Positions 11,080-21,624 of a stretch of 64,000 nucleotides of DNA are shown here, piece after piece. Numbering within the stretch: position 1 is the first letter of the stretch; each line of letters starts with the position of its first letter. The translations under genes were made by a program, and so were the position numbers. The stretch spans positions 122,851,809 through 122,915,808 of the forward strand of contig OX235264.1 of the NCBI GenBank assembly GCA_944472135.2, given 5' to 3'. The notes under the pieces are model-generated. The model was not told where the DNA came from. It searched no databases and saw nothing but the letters and a program-made list of their open reading frames with translations. This DNA comes from Trichobilharzia regenti. Taxonomy: Eukaryota > Platyhelminthes > Trematoda > Strigeidida > Schistosomatidae.

Positions 11080-11640
11080 AAATCATCATTAGTAATTCCA
11101 TACAAGGAAGGAACCTCGGAAACTTTACGCAGAATTCTTAACAAGGCAGGAATATAAATGGTTGGCATTCAAATCACCCACAAAATCAATTAGAAACAAT
11201 ATTTTTCGGTTTTAAAGATCCAGTGGAATGTAGCTCACCAAACAAAACAATTCAGTTTATCTGATACCCCTTCTGAAATGACTGCCAGGCCAAATACATA
11301 GGTCGAACTAGTAGAACATGTGCAGTCAGACCAGGCGAGCATAAAAATCCAACGAATTCTAGATTAGTTGACTTGAATAAGATAAGAAATCTGGAGAATA
11401 TTTCAGCTATACCATTCACTACATGCCATTTCATGCAACAGCACAATAAGATGAGATACGATGACGGTTTTAAAATCTAATACAACAGAAGGGTGGAGGG
11501 AGAGACTGATAACAGGAGCTTCGTTGATCGAATCAATTGCAAATACATGTAATAGGAAGGATTCAACACCAGCCCCAGATATGTGGAAAATTCAACTACC
11601 CGTACGACAAATGGGAAAAGATAAATAAAACTAAAAAACT
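11080..11640 (+). pseudogene. Penelope-like element remnant (linker plus GIY-YIG)
   Basis: Frames near 11,090-11,150 read V-I-P-Y-K-E-G-T-S-E-T-L-R-R-I-L-N-K-A-G-I, the linker that precedes GIY-YIG in this PLE subfamily. Near 11,298-11,345 comes YIGRTSRTCAVRPGEHK, the core of the endonuclease. The tail (RERLITGASLIESIANTC) follows near 11,500-11,555. Reading-frame changes near 11,160 and 11,280 break it. It is a sister copy of the remnant at 998-1,965. Confidence 0.75.
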
Positions 11641-12129
11641 GAAGTTTCGAAGTCGTGTGACTAAAATTGATATGATTATAAACCACCTTACATTTTGTTC
11701 AAAACTTTGTCATCAAGAAATTAATAGTGTTTCACTCACTGTGTGATACACCCAATAAACAAACTAATACGGAACTACTTACTACCACAGTGCCCATGTT
11801 TTCCACATATATTAATCAGGACGTAATATTATAAGGGGGGAGGCAATTGTTTATTTACTGATAGAAAGAAGATTGGTTGGTTCATGCCGTACACTACTTT
11901 TATCACGTAAAATATAGTATCTTGAAATTTTTATACTTTCGCATGACTTCTTGTTCTACCTGAGGGGGGAGATGAAAGAAGAAATCTGTGGGTAAAGTGG
12001 GTACTCAAATTTGACAAAATCCCTTTAGAAAATTTATTGCATAAAATTAAGTGCCTACAAAGGGTGTTGTCAGCTAAATTGCCTGACGTGACACCTTTCG
12101 TTCTACGAACGGTCTTTATAGTCCTACGA

Positions 12130-14550
12130 AGTATTATTATTATTATTATTATTGTATCCTTTAGTTCCTAGAGGAACATAGGGCTTCAGCTGCGCACCTC
12201 CATTGACTTCGGTTTTCTGACAACTTTTTCACCCTGCTCCAGGTCTGTCCACATGCTTTCATCTCCTCCTCGCATGACCTCCTCCAAGTCACCCTTGGAC
12301 GACCAACTCGCCGCCTCCCTTTCGGGTTCCACTCGAGGGCTTGTCTAGTGATGTCACTTGATGGTTTCCTCAGCGTATGGCCAATCCATCTCCATTTCTT
12401 TCTGCCTATTTGTTTCACAATCGGTTCCTGATTGGTTCGCTCCCAGAGATCCCTGTTGCTGATCTTTTCTGGCCATCTGATCTTGAGTATTGAGCGGAGA
12501 CAGTTGTTAATGAAGGTTTGAAGTTTGTTTGAGATGCTCTTTATGACTCGCCAAGTCTCTGATCCGTATAGTAGCACTGACTTCACATTGGAGTTGAAAA
12601 TCCGGATCTTATTTTTGATGCTGAGTGCTGTTGACCTCCACACAGATTTGAGAGTAATGAAAGCTTGTCTTGCTTTTCCGATTCTGGCTTTGATGTCCTC
12701 GTCAGTTCCGCCTGTAGTTGAGACGATGCTTCCCAGGTAGGTGAAGGAGGTTGTTTCTTTCAGGTTCTTCCCATTTATGCTTATTGTGGTCTGTTGTTGT
12801 TGTTGATGTTGGCTAGGAATCTTCATCATCTCTGTTTTATCTATGTTCACGTGAAGTCCTATCTTTGATGCTTCTTCTGCCAACTTGTTACTTTTCACTT
12901 GCATATCTTCCAGTTTATGGGAAATCAGACATATATCATCGGCGAAATCCAGATCCTCCAAGTCTTTTGTGTCAGTCCATTTTATGCCTGTTCCCTCGTT
13001 GGTTGCCGTTGTCTGTCGCATTATCCAATCAATTGCAATCAGGAAGATCATTGGTGATAGTAGACAGCCTTGCCTCACTCCCGTCCTCACTTCGAAGGCT
13101 TCCGTAAGTTTCCCGTTGTGGATTACTTGGCATGCAGCATTGTCGTATAACTGTTGGATGAGGTGTATAATTGTCGATGGGACCCCGTAGTAGCGAAGTA
13201 GTTTCCAAATGACCTCTCGATCGACGCTGTCGAAGGCCTTTTCAAAGTCGATGAAGTTGAGATAGAGAGGTGACTGCCATTCCAAGCTTTGTTCAATGAT
13301 GATCCGTAGAGTGGCGATTTGATCAATACATGATTTGTTTCTCCTGAATCCAGCCTGTTCCGGACGAAGTTTTTCATCTAGGGCTTGTTTGATTCTCTCC
13401 AGGATGATGCGACTTAGTATCTTGCTTGGAATGGACAGAAGCATAATTCCACGCCAGTTTTTACATTGACTTAAGTCTCCTTTCTTTGGAAGTTTGAATA
13501 AGTAACTGTTCTTCCAATCCTCGGGTACTTTGCCCTCTTTCCACACCTTCTCCAGTAGTGGTGTCATCAAGTCCGCTGTTGTCTCTGGGTCTATTTTCAA
13601 AGCCTCTGCTGGGATTCCATCTGGTCCCGGTGTTTTCCCAGCTTTAAGCATCTTGATTGCATTCAGGACTTCTGATTTCGTCGGGGGGTCAGTGTTCACT
13701 GGTAGTTCTGCTTCCGTTGTTGGTATTGCTGGACGTGTTGTAGGTGGCGGACGATTTAGAAGTCTTTTGAAGTGTTCAACCCAGTGCTTTCTCTGTTCCA
13801 CCTCTTTGGTGATTGACTTTCCATTGTCGTCCTTTATTGGCTTAATCTGTGTCGAACGTTTGCCCGAAAGGTTCCTAGTTGTTTGGTAGAGTGTGGCGAG
13901 GTCTCCTTTGCCTGCAGCTTGTTCTGCTTCGTTTGCCATGGTTTCATAATATTTTCTTTTGTCTTCCCTGGCACTTTTCTTCACTCTTTTGTTCAGTGTA
14001 TTGTAGCTTGCATTCAGCTCCTGTTTTTGTTGCTCGTCAGTGCACTGGATAATCTTTTGCTTCACTGTCCTTCTCTCTTCTATTAGTTTCCAAGTGTCCG
14101 TAGTGAGCCACTGTTTGTCCTGTCTCTTTTTTCTGCCTAGAATTTCTATGCAGGTTTGGCTCCACACCGTTTTCAAGTTGTTCCAGTGCTTTTCAACGCC
14201 GACCTCTTCGCTAGTGTTGATTTGTGTCTCGGCTTTGTCCTTTATGCTTGCAATGAAGATGTCCTTTGTAGCCTGGTCCTTCAGCTTTTGAGTGTTGAAC
14301 TTGGCTTGTGGTCTATCTGCAGCTCCTGATTCCCTGAAAGCTTTTAATTTGATTTGGATTGTCCCTTGTACGAGATAGTGGTCTGAGCCAACGTCTGCTC
14401 CTCTTCTTGCTTTTGTGTCCAGTAGGCTGCGCCTCCACTTCCTTGAGATTGAGATGAAGTCGATTTGGTTTTTGGTTTGCCCGTCTGGTGACACCCATGT
14501 AGCCTTGTGGATATCTTTGTGCTTGTATACACTGCCACCAATCACCAGTG
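12130..14550 (-). mobile_element. 5'-truncated RTE-type LINE
   Basis: This is the best preserved non-LTR element in the window. Its 3' end on the minus strand is a very short UTR closing in an (AAT)n run (plus 12,132-12,155), the RTE-clade style. The 5' end stops inside the endonuclease near 14,550. Relics of the same family lie near 3,996, 8,770, 22,330, 25,070, 28,290, 30,375, 34,605, 36,040, 39,220, 41,640 and 54,110. I could not identify a target duplication. Confidence 0.85.
12161..14545 (-). CDS. RTE-type endonuclease/reverse transcriptase, N-terminally truncated
   Basis: An open 794-codon frame for a LINE polyprotein that nicks target DNA and reverse-transcribes its own RNA. Residues 1-60 are the end of an apurinic-type endonuclease, with the conserved S-D-H at 54-56. 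Reverse transcriptase blocks follow: KNWRGIMLL (about 362), PEQAGFRRNKSC (about 395), FIDFEKAFDS with catalytic D433, RQGCLLSP (491-498) and the FADD box (534-537). The tail has a long basic, Trp-rich segment (about 700-760). RTE proteins are near 1,000 residues, so roughly 200 N-terminal residues, most of the endonuclease, are missing. Lack of stops suggests recent insertion, but retrotransposition in cis is unlikely without the endonuclease. The first Met is simply the first in the truncated frame. Confidence 0.85.
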   Translation of the reverse strand: MIGGSVYKHKDIHKATWVSPDGQTKNQIDFISISRKWRRSLLDTKARRGADVGSDHYLVQGTIQIKLKAFRESGAADRPQAKFNTQKLKDQATKDIFIASIKDKAETQINTSEEVGVEKHWNNLKTVWSQTCIEILGRKKRQDKQWLTTDTWKLIEERRTVKQKIIQCTDEQQKQELNASYNTLNKRVKKSAREDKRKYYETMANEAEQAAGKGDLATLYQTTRNLSGKRSTQIKPIKDDNGKSITKEVEQRKHWVEHFKRLLNRPPPTTRPAIPTTEAELPVNTDPPTKSEVLNAIKMLKAGKTPGPDGIPAEALKIDPETTADLMTPLLEKVWKEGKVPEDWKNSYLFKLPKKGDLSQCKNWRGIMLLSIPSKILSRIILERIKQALDEKLRPEQAGFRRNKSCIDQIATLRIIIEQSLEWQSPLYLNFIDFEKAFDSVDREVIWKLLRYYGVPSTIIHLIQQLYDNAACQVIHNGKLTEAFEVRTGVRQGCLLSPMIFLIAIDWIMRQTTATNEGTGIKWTDTKDLEDLDFADDICLISHKLEDMQVKSNKLAEEASKIGLHVNIDKTEMMKIPSQHQQQQQTTISINGKNLKETTSFTYLGSIVSTTGGTDEDIKARIGKARQAFITLKSVWRSTALSIKNKIRIFNSNVKSVLLYGSETWRVIKSISNKLQTFINNCLRSILKIRWPEKISNRDLWERTNQEPIVKQIGRKKWRWIGHTLRKPSSDITRQALEWNPKGRRRVGRPRVTWRRSCEEEMKACGQTWSRVKKLSENRSQWRCAAEALCSSRN

Positions 14551-15249
14551 GTCTTTTTCAAGCCAATAAAAGAAGAATAAGGATGAATAATAAAGAGGAA
14601 TAAGTAGTACGGAGGAGTTGACCATCTGTAAAAGGAGGATGCGTCGATTTATTACTGAGCGCCGTGACTACCCAAATTAAATCAACTGGCTCATTAAACA
14701 TCCGTCCAAGCAAAAATAATCTTCTGTCTTATCGTAATCACTTCTAACAATCATCTTCCAAATTCTGCTAAATATATATATCTCACCCCGACGTTCTTAC
14801 GTTTATTTGTTAAGTAACTTTGTCAAAATAACGTCATTAATGCTATTATTAGAACATATCGCATGTTTCATGTTCCATGCTAATGAGTCCTTTTTGAGTA
14901 AACTGTTATCAATTAATCTACATTTCCGATACAAAACAAATAAAAATATATTGGATGTGATGTAAGAGATTATTCATTTAGTTTATCTTGATTTTTATCT
15001 TGGCGCCTTTTTATTTCCAGCTATGATGAAAGCATATAGTCGGCGCTGATATGCTAGAAATGATTTTGTTTTATTACGCAACGCCTAGTTAATTGCTTTA
15101 GTGGTTTTTTTTATTATGCGTTAATATTTCTGTAACATGACTGGTGACTGGTTCGTCGAGAGAGGATATCTAGCTTCATGTCAAACCGCCTCCTTCTTTT
15201 CTTTGGCTTCGAAATCTCTACAAAATTACCAAGCTGGTAAATAAGGGAA

Positions 15250-15700
15250 AATTCAGGTGAACATAGAAAAGATGGAGGAGGTGAAGACAACCAATCAATA
15301 ATAGCAACAACAAACGGAGAAACTTGAAGTAGGTCTTTTCATTCAGTTATCCAGACAAGCCGTATTGTTTTAACTACAGAGGGGCAACCAATGAGGTTGT
15401 CGATGCCAGACAGAATCGGAAAGGCTAGCTACATATTCATCAGTCTGCAACCGGTTTTAAAATCTTCTGTAGTCAGTATGCAGAACAAAAATAGGATTTA
15501 TAACATCAATGCCGAGTAATTCTCAATATTTGAGTCAGAACCTAGCGCTAAGCGTCACGGTAAGCATTTTCAACAGTCTCTTGCAGACTTGTATCCATAG
15601 TGATACTCAGATAGCCAGAGAGAAAGAATCTGCAACAATACACTCTGGCTGGGAACAAACAATCCAGGAAACAACCGTTCAATGAATATTTGTTCGACTC
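15250..15700 (+). pseudogene. Highly decayed RTE relic
   Basis: The phrase CAGGTGAACATAGAAAAGATGGAGG matches the segment after the RT FADD box seen in better RTE copies (compare near 25,088 and 54,314), followed by loosely similar sequence to about 15,700. No continuous frame remains. Confidence 0.4.
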
Positions 15701-16229
15701 GGAACGCAAATGAACAACAATAGTAATACTAGAAAGAAGAAGAGTAAAGATATCTTTTCGACGATTTCATTTTTCAAAAGCAGCTGTACAATCGCATTTA
15801 AATACATAAATTTACATGGATATAATTCTTGTTTGATTCAACATAATTACGATGGCGAATAAAAAGTGATAATTATTTATTTCAGCTAGAGATGGTTTAC
15901 GAAAGGCTTGAAAACAAAATCACACAGGATTAGAAAGGATAGCAGGTGTGTAAAATGGAGTATGGAAACAAAATTGAAATAATAATTTTCAACTTGAAAT
16001 GTAAGTTTGGAGGTGTGAATGTAGATAACAAGAGCTTTAGAAACACAAAAATTGCACAGGATTAAGATATAATTGTAGATTAGTTATTTTAAACGAATTT
16101 TAAATGTGAAGAGGAAAAGTATGGAAAGAAACTTAAGATGATTGTTTTTATAACTGAAAAAATTGGATGAATCGAATGAACAGGCAGTAAGAATCACACA
16201 CACAGAACGAAAAAAGAAAAAAAAACGGA

Positions 16230-17337
16230 AGCTGAGGAAATATATTGCACTAGGTTCATGATAGTTGTAGATGTTGGAACAATTTCTTTTGAACACACAG
16301 TTCCGGCTTCTGGATGCATATTGCAAGGGCTTCTGCAGTACACAGATGTCGGAAACATACTGATATTGGGAGGTTTCTGCTGACTTTGTAAATCACTTTA
16401 AAAGAATCAGTGAAGATGTTGTGGGAGGTGTTGATCAGATATCCATTAATGGAACTTCTGACTAGACCGGTGCCTCCTCTTTGAAGCCACGCTGTGCGTC
16501 GGTGGCACAGTGGTTACGACTCTCGCCTACCATGCACATGGTCCGGGGTTCGAGCCCGCACCGACGCACATCTGATATCTATGGTCGGCCTGCAAAATTT
16601 GGGCTACCGATATCCATGCTGAAAATTCCATACTTGTACCTAATATACAGTGTGGAATCAAGCTGTAAATCAAAAATAAAAAAATAAAATAAATAAAGTA
16701 ATATTCTCTAAGACGTTTTGAAAGGACGCGCATACAACGATTTATGTACCTAGATCCCCACGAGCAGGTGAACTGGTATATGCACATTGAATTGGTCACA
16801 ATTGAGAATTTTCCTTCGCGTTGTTTCGAAGTATTGAACGACTAGAGAATGTCACTTTGAGTATTGCTGCAGGGAGGGTGTTCCTTAAACAGCTTGACAT
16901 TCCCCTCTTCAGGATATCGGCTGCCGAATCTCCCATGGAATTCAGATTCCGATACAGCGTTTTCATTTGCTCTGAATCGGGTAGCCATTTTAAGTTAGGT
17001 TATTTTTGAGGAAGAAGAGCATTTATTCCATGCCATCACTGCTGCAGATTTTCCTAATGCGATGAGTTAATGCAATGATGAGAGCTCGTTTCCGGTTCAA
17101 AGGTATCCAAGTATAAAAATGCTTTAGTTGTGCGTTCGATGTCAGTTTTCTGTGGATAGACCTCCTTAGGGTTCCATCATCTCTTCTTGTTAATTCCACG
17201 TCCAGATATGGAATCTCTGAATCGGTTTCTAATTCCATTGTGAATTTAATCAAAGGATGAAAATTATTAAGTTCTTGTAGGATGCAGTCAGGGACCGAGT
17301 TATCGTAGCAGACAATAATGGTATCGTCGAATGAAGA
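16230..17337 (-). pseudogene. Penelope-like element, minus copy, interrupted by a SINE
   Basis: The minus strand reads from the D-D of the RT YVDD box near 17,335 through KFTMELETDSEIPYLDVEL and RRSIHRK to a GIY-YIG segment near 16,740-16,795 (MCIYQFTC, YIN for YIG) and the tail near 16,290-16,470. The SINE at 16,492-16,695 splits the endonuclease. The copy is 5' truncated and joined head to head with the plus PLE that starts near 17,338. YIN instead of YIG and several frame changes make it non-functional. Confidence 0.8.
16492..16695 (+). mobile_element. tRNA-derived SINE, family A
   Basis: Complete copy: GTGCGTCGGTGGCACAGTGG head, B-box GGTTCGAGCCC, a body with TCTGATATCTATGGTCGGCC, and an (AAAATAAA)n tail ending near 16,695. 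It sits inside the minus-strand PLE, so it arrived after that element. Confidence 0.85.
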
Positions 17338-18925
17338 CAAATTTTCCCAACCTTCCAATGAAAGAAACAAGACGGAACAGATTGAGAAGCAGCTCAAAGA
17401 CGTCTTGAAGAGAATGAAGGCCAGTCAACTAATCAGTGGGGATATATACCACCAGATCCGGCCAACAGGTTCAATAATACCAAGACTTTATGATCTACCA
17501 AAGGTACACAAGGTTGGTCTCCCACTTCGTCCAATTCTGGATATGTCAGGTTCCCCTTACCACTCTATTGCACAATGGCTAGCAGATATTCAGGAACCTG
17601 TAAGGAAGCAATTATGTACGTACTCGCTCCGTGACACCTTCCAGTTCATCGTGTGCATACAAGACACGAATGTATCTAACAAAATTATGCTGTCCTTCGA
17701 CATCGAGTCACTTTTCACCAATGTCCCACTCACAGAAACGGTCTGCTTCATATGCAGATATATAGATGACAACCACCTCGATATTGGAATACCGAAAACA
17801 TACTTGAAAGAACTATTATTGAGATGCACTCTGAACGTCCAGTTCACATTCAACGACACCATCTACAGACAAAAGGATGGTATTGCAATGGGATCTCCGT
17901 TGGGTCCACTACTATCAGATTGCTTCGTGGCAAGCCTCGAGAGAGGTTCACTAAAGCCAAGCATCGACAATTTGCGACTGTATAAAAGATACGTGGATGA
18001 CATTTTCATTATTTGTGACAACAACAACGACCCCAATCTGCTGCTGAAGACATTTAACAATTGCCATCCAGCAATAAAATTCACTCTTGAAATGGAAAAC
18101 GAGTCAAAAATTCCATTTCTTGATGTGGAACTGACAAGAAGAGCTGATGGGAGCCTAAGAAGATCAATCCATAGAAAACCTACGTGGAATGGTCAACTAA
18201 CAAGCTTCTATAGCTGGGTGCCCATTCAACAAAAGCGAAATTTAATTAAATCACTTGCTACCCGCATCCGACGCATCTGTAGTCCCGACGTTCTGGAAAC
18301 AGAATTAGATATTCTGAGAGAATTATTCATCCAAAATGGATACCCAATAAGATTTATCGACAAAAATATGAAACCAATAATTCGGAAAAACGAAACTTTA
18401 ACTGTGCCTAAAAAGAAAATCTACATGAATTTGGATTTCAAGGGAGATTTAGCAAGCGATATTCTCAAGAGAAGGATCACATCATCTCTGAGAAGAACGT
18501 TCTTTGCAGCAACGCTACGAATAGTGTTCTCCAGTCGCCCACTGATCTGCAGAAGCCTCAAGGACAAGATCCCGCATCTGGCCACTTCTATGTGCATATA
18601 CCAGTTCACCTGCTGCTGTGGAGCCAGTTACATCGGTCGTTCGACGCGCATCCTGTCCAAGAGAATTCAAGAACATTATCCAGCATGGTTGCGAAAAGGC
18701 AATAGTGGTGCAATAAGGAGTGCGATAATTGAACACGTGGTCAACACTGATCATTGCATTTCAACGAACGCCTCCTTCAAAGTAATCTACAGAGTCAAGA
18801 ATAACATATCAAAGGCAATACGGTTTCGTCTCCTTTGCATCGCTGAAGCTCTGGCCATTCACATGGAAAAACCGGAGCTGTGCATACAAAAGAAGATTAC
18901 TCAACCACTTCTACTCTCATGGTAA
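17318..18925 (+). CDS. Penelope-like reverse transcriptase with GIY-YIG endonuclease, N-terminally truncated
   Basis: A 535-codon open frame. PLEs copy RNA primed at nicked chromosomal ends and carry a GIY-YIG nuclease. RT blocks run in order: PRLYDLPKVHK (about 55-65), LRPILDMSGSP (70-80), FDIESLFTNVPL with D128, DGIAMGSPLGPLLSD (187-201), YVDD (225-228), IPFLDVELTRR (265-275). The endonuclease has CIYQFTC (426-432) and SYIGRSTR (437-444), then QEH (451-453) and the conserved tail to residue 526. Complete PLE proteins are usually longer by a few hundred residues, so the N-terminus is missing. The first 7-9 residues derive from the adjoining minus copy, so the ATG is fortuitous. Catalytic residues look intact. 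Confidence 0.9.
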   Translation: MVSSNEDKFSQPSNERNKTEQIEKQLKDVLKRMKASQLISGDIYHQIRPTGSIIPRLYDLPKVHKVGLPLRPILDMSGSPYHSIAQWLADIQEPVRKQLCTYSLRDTFQFIVCIQDTNVSNKIMLSFDIESLFTNVPLTETVCFICRYIDDNHLDIGIPKTYLKELLLRCTLNVQFTFNDTIYRQKDGIAMGSPLGPLLSDCFVASLERGSLKPSIDNLRLYKRYVDDIFIICDNNNDPNLLLKTFNNCHPAIKFTLEMENESKIPFLDVELTRRADGSLRRSIHRKPTWNGQLTSFYSWVPIQQKRNLIKSLATRIRRICSPDVLETELDILRELFIQNGYPIRFIDKNMKPIIRKNETLTVPKKKIYMNLDFKGDLASDILKRRITSSLRRTFFAATLRIVFSSRPLICRSLKDKIPHLATSMCIYQFTCCCGASYIGRSTRILSKRIQEHYPAWLRKGNSGAIRSAIIEHVVNTDHCISTNASFKVIYRVKNNISKAIRFRLLCIAEALAIHMEKPELCIQKKITQPLLLSW

Positions 18926-19814
18926 CAATGTTTTGATTTGTTTTGAGCTTTTATTTTTTATTTTGATGACTTAATTTTGTTTCTTTGCCTGTTCCTTAAT
19001 TGCTTATAATTCTTGTATTCACTTAAATCTCTTACATAGTTTCGTATTATCTACTTTGTTTCTATGTGCATCCTGAGTAAAACTCACTCATCAAACTATT
19101 CATATTATTATTGCATAACTTCTTTTAACAACTGTTTGTGACAACTCATCACCTTTGTTACTACCCTAGTTTCATTAGCACTTAATTTTCTTGACCTGTA
19201 TTACCAACCTTCACTTGTTAAGTTAAAAGTAACCTTAACCAATTGTAACTTTGTTTGACAAACTTAATGTTCACATATATACAAAACAATGCATATATAT
19301 TTGCGATTGTACAGCTAAGAAAATGAATTCGCCGAAAAGAGACTCTTCTCTGATCTACGTGTTTTGTTTTCATTAATGGTATCGTCAACGTACCTTTTGT
19401 ACAGTAGTAACTCATTTATTGTTGATTTTAAAACCGCACTCCCTAAACTGGCCATAAAACAGTCTGCTGAAAGCGAGCAAAGACAAGATCCCATTGTTAT
19501 TCCGTCTTAATAGTAATACTGCTTAAATGCTACTTGAAAGCACATTGACTTTTTGTCTATATTTTCTAAGAGGTGATTTTGTGCGGACCAGTTCGCAAAT
19601 GCCGCGGTCGTTTCTGAAAGTGAAATCACCAAGCAGACATATTTTGCTGGATTTACCTTAAAACAAATTTAAAAGAACTACTGCTTTATTCCCCATAGAA
19701 ATGTATTCGTTTTGAAACAGTCTGACTGAAATGTAATCACCCGCATGGATGCAGTCCAACTTTCAGCAAATGTGTCATCTAGGAAGTTACACCTAACATA
19801 TTTGGCACATATGT
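18926..19814. other. PLE 3' untranslated/flanking region without genes
   Basis: AT-rich, with no open frame beyond chance length. The first few hundred bases are probably the 3' UTR of the preceding PLE. The LTR element at 19,820 interrupts unannotated DNA. Confidence 0.5.
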
Positions 19815-19819
19815 CTAAA

Positions 19820-20081
19820 TGATATCTATCGACATAATATGTGTGTTTGTTGTGACAGTCTGTTGTATTTTGCTATGTATGTATGGATCGATATTCCATT
19901 ATAATTAACAATCATGTTAAGACTGTCTATGGATTCGTTCATTTTTGAACATTCGCTCATACACTTGTGTGACATTGATTTTCCTTGTTTTGAAAAATAC
20001 AAGTATCATCGTGAACCTGGTGGTTTTCTGATTTCCGCCTTCTTGCATCAGGACTATTAATTACTCGACCAGTACATAACA
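19820..20081 (+). repeat. 5' LTR (262 bp)
   Basis: Starts TGATATC and ends ATAACA. It matches the 3' LTR at about 257 of 262 positions, including GTGTGTTTGTTGTGACAGTC and GATTTCCGCCTTCTTGC. Confidence 0.9.
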
Positions 20082-20103
20082 ATAATTTGGCGACGGGAAA
20101 ACT

Positions 20104-21108
20104 ATGGATTCTTCTAAATTGGAATTACTACTTGAACGACAAATGAAATTAGTGGAAATGTTCGTCAACCAACAGACTGGTGCAACTTCACCTTCAAGCA
20201 ATCTGAATCATACCATGCTACCATCTGTCAACGGCATTGTGAATAGTATTTCACAGTTCACTTATAATCCAAATGCCACTTTTGACACATGGTATCAACG
20301 ATATGAGGATTTATTCACAGTCGTTCTCGCCTCTCAAGATGGTGCTTGGAAGGTGCGAGTGTTATTACGTAAACTGGGCCCCGCAGAATATGAAAGGTAC
20401 TGCAACCTAATTTTACCCCAAAAACCACATGACAAGTGTTTCGATGATACAATAAAGCTGCTGCGTGAACATTTTGGAGACCACTCCTCATTATTCAGCA
20501 TACGTTATCGTTGCCTCAAGCTGGCAATGAATGAAAATGATGATTTTCTTACTCACGTTGGCACAGTCAACCGAGAATGTGAGAGATTTCGACTCAGGTC
20601 CTTAACAGATGATCAATTCAAAGCCTTGATTCTTATATGCGGTCTCCAATCTCCTCGTTTCACAGATATCCGAACACGACTGCTCAATCAGCTAGAGCAA
20701 AATCCTAAGTTAACTCTTCATGATATAGCTGATGAATATCAACGGTTGATTAATTTGCTGAAAGACATACACCTGGTCGAATCAACAACTTCGAGAAGCT
20801 CTGATATTCATGCATTACGAAAGAGCAAAAATCTCTCATCATCCAGTCCTGACCCACCTTCTAATGTTCCGCCGAAATCTACACATACTAGTCCAACCTC
20901 ACGAAATACAGCAAAGAAGATTTCACCATCACCATACTGGCATTGTGGCGCGTGGCACTTTGTAAAGTCTTGTCCATACAAAAATCATCGTTGCAGCAAG
21001 TGCAAAATCATCGGCCATAAAAATGGTTTTTGTCAGCCACGCAAACCCAGATATCATAATCCAGCGAAAGCTCGACAAACTGTTGGCCCTAAATCTCCAA
21101 GGAGATGA
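20104..21108 (+). CDS. gag: Ty3/Gypsy (mag-like) Gag
   Basis: 334 residues. Gag packages element RNA into cytoplasmic particles. Residues about 1-60 resemble the N-terminal region common in mag-type elements, about 60-210 form the capsid-like helical region (FDTWYQRYEDLF near 60-71), a Ser/Pro/Thr linker follows (about 225-275), then two zinc-knuckle segments. The second (C297, C300, H305, C310) is a canonical CX2CX4HX4C. The first keeps C281, H285 and C290 but has Tyr at 278 where the leading Cys is expected. It starts at an ATG 22 bp after the LTR. It ends in a single TGA, after which the protease continues in the same frame. Confidence 0.85.
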   Translation: MDSSKLELLLERQMKLVEMFVNQQTGATSPSSNLNHTMLPSVNGIVNSISQFTYNPNATFDTWYQRYEDLFTVVLASQDGAWKVRVLLRKLGPAEYERYCNLILPQKPHDKCFDDTIKLLREHFGDHSSLFSIRYRCLKLAMNENDDFLTHVGTVNRECERFRLRSLTDDQFKALILICGLQSPRFTDIRTRLLNQLEQNPKLTLHDIADEYQRLINLLKDIHLVESTTSRSSDIHALRKSKNLSSSSPDPPSNVPPKSTHTSPTSRNTAKKISPSPYWHCGAWHFVKSCPYKNHRCSKCKIIGHKNGFCQPRKPRYHNPAKARQTVGPKSPRR

Positions 21109-21510
21109 TTGAATTTACTCGCGACCTGTCAAGTCACAACTCCAGGTATGCGGAAATATCTTGATCTTCAGATGAATGGTCATGATACACATCTGCAGCT
21201 AGATACCGCCTCTGATATTACTGTTATATCAGAGAAACTTTGGAATAATATTGGCAGACCACCAATCGCAAATACTTCTCAGACTGCTTTCAGCGCCTGT
21301 GGTGGGCGGCTCAAACTAATGGGTGAACTCAAATGTTCTGTATCTTTCCGCAATACCAAATTCACAGGAATTTGTTACGTTACCAAGAGTGATTTAAATC
21401 TTTTGGGACTTGATTGGTTCGATCGTTTGCATCTGGCTGATGTCACACTAAATTCTCTATGCAATGCAGCCAAGAAACATAAAATGTCAGACAATTCCGG
21501 ACGAAGCTGA
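21109..21510 (+). CDS. Retroviral-type aspartic protease, truncated pol
   Basis: Follows gag in the same frame after one TGA. The active-site motif is LDTASDITVIS (residues about 31-41; DTAS is the usual form in K02A2.6/mag-like elements), and the flap and C-terminal motif LNLLGLDWF lie near 97-105. The frame diverges after about residue 120, and the pol enzymes that normally follow are deleted. Expression would require readthrough of the TGA, or the TGA may be a mutated CGA. There is no ATG at the start, so I treat this as a downstream part of a gag-pol frame. Confidence 0.75.
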   Translation: MNLLATCQVTTPGMRKYLDLQMNGHDTHLQLDTASDITVISEKLWNNIGRPPIANTSQTAFSACGGRLKLMGELKCSVSFRNTKFTGICYVTKSDLNLLGLDWFDRLHLADVTLNSLCNAAKKHKMSDNSGRS

Positions 21511-21624
21511 AGCCACAAACCTAACAGGCAGACGAAGCGACAGACGTCAACAACAAGCTCAACGGTTCCAGACAAACTTCCAAGAAAACACGCTACTAAT
21601 CATCAATCTTCTCAAAAGGGGAGG

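Noticed and set aside
12525..13107. Plus-strand open frames opposite the RTE ORF
   Set aside because: They are antisense shadows of the conserved reverse transcriptase frame on the minus strand.
16492..16565. tRNA gene
   Set aside because: The A- and B-box-like text is only the head of a repeated SINE with a conserved non-tRNA body and A-rich tail; no convincing four-arm cloverleaf or anticodon loop was seen.
17590..18754. Minus-strand frames opposite the PLE ORF
   Set aside because: Antisense shadows; all RT and GIY-YIG motifs read on the plus strand.
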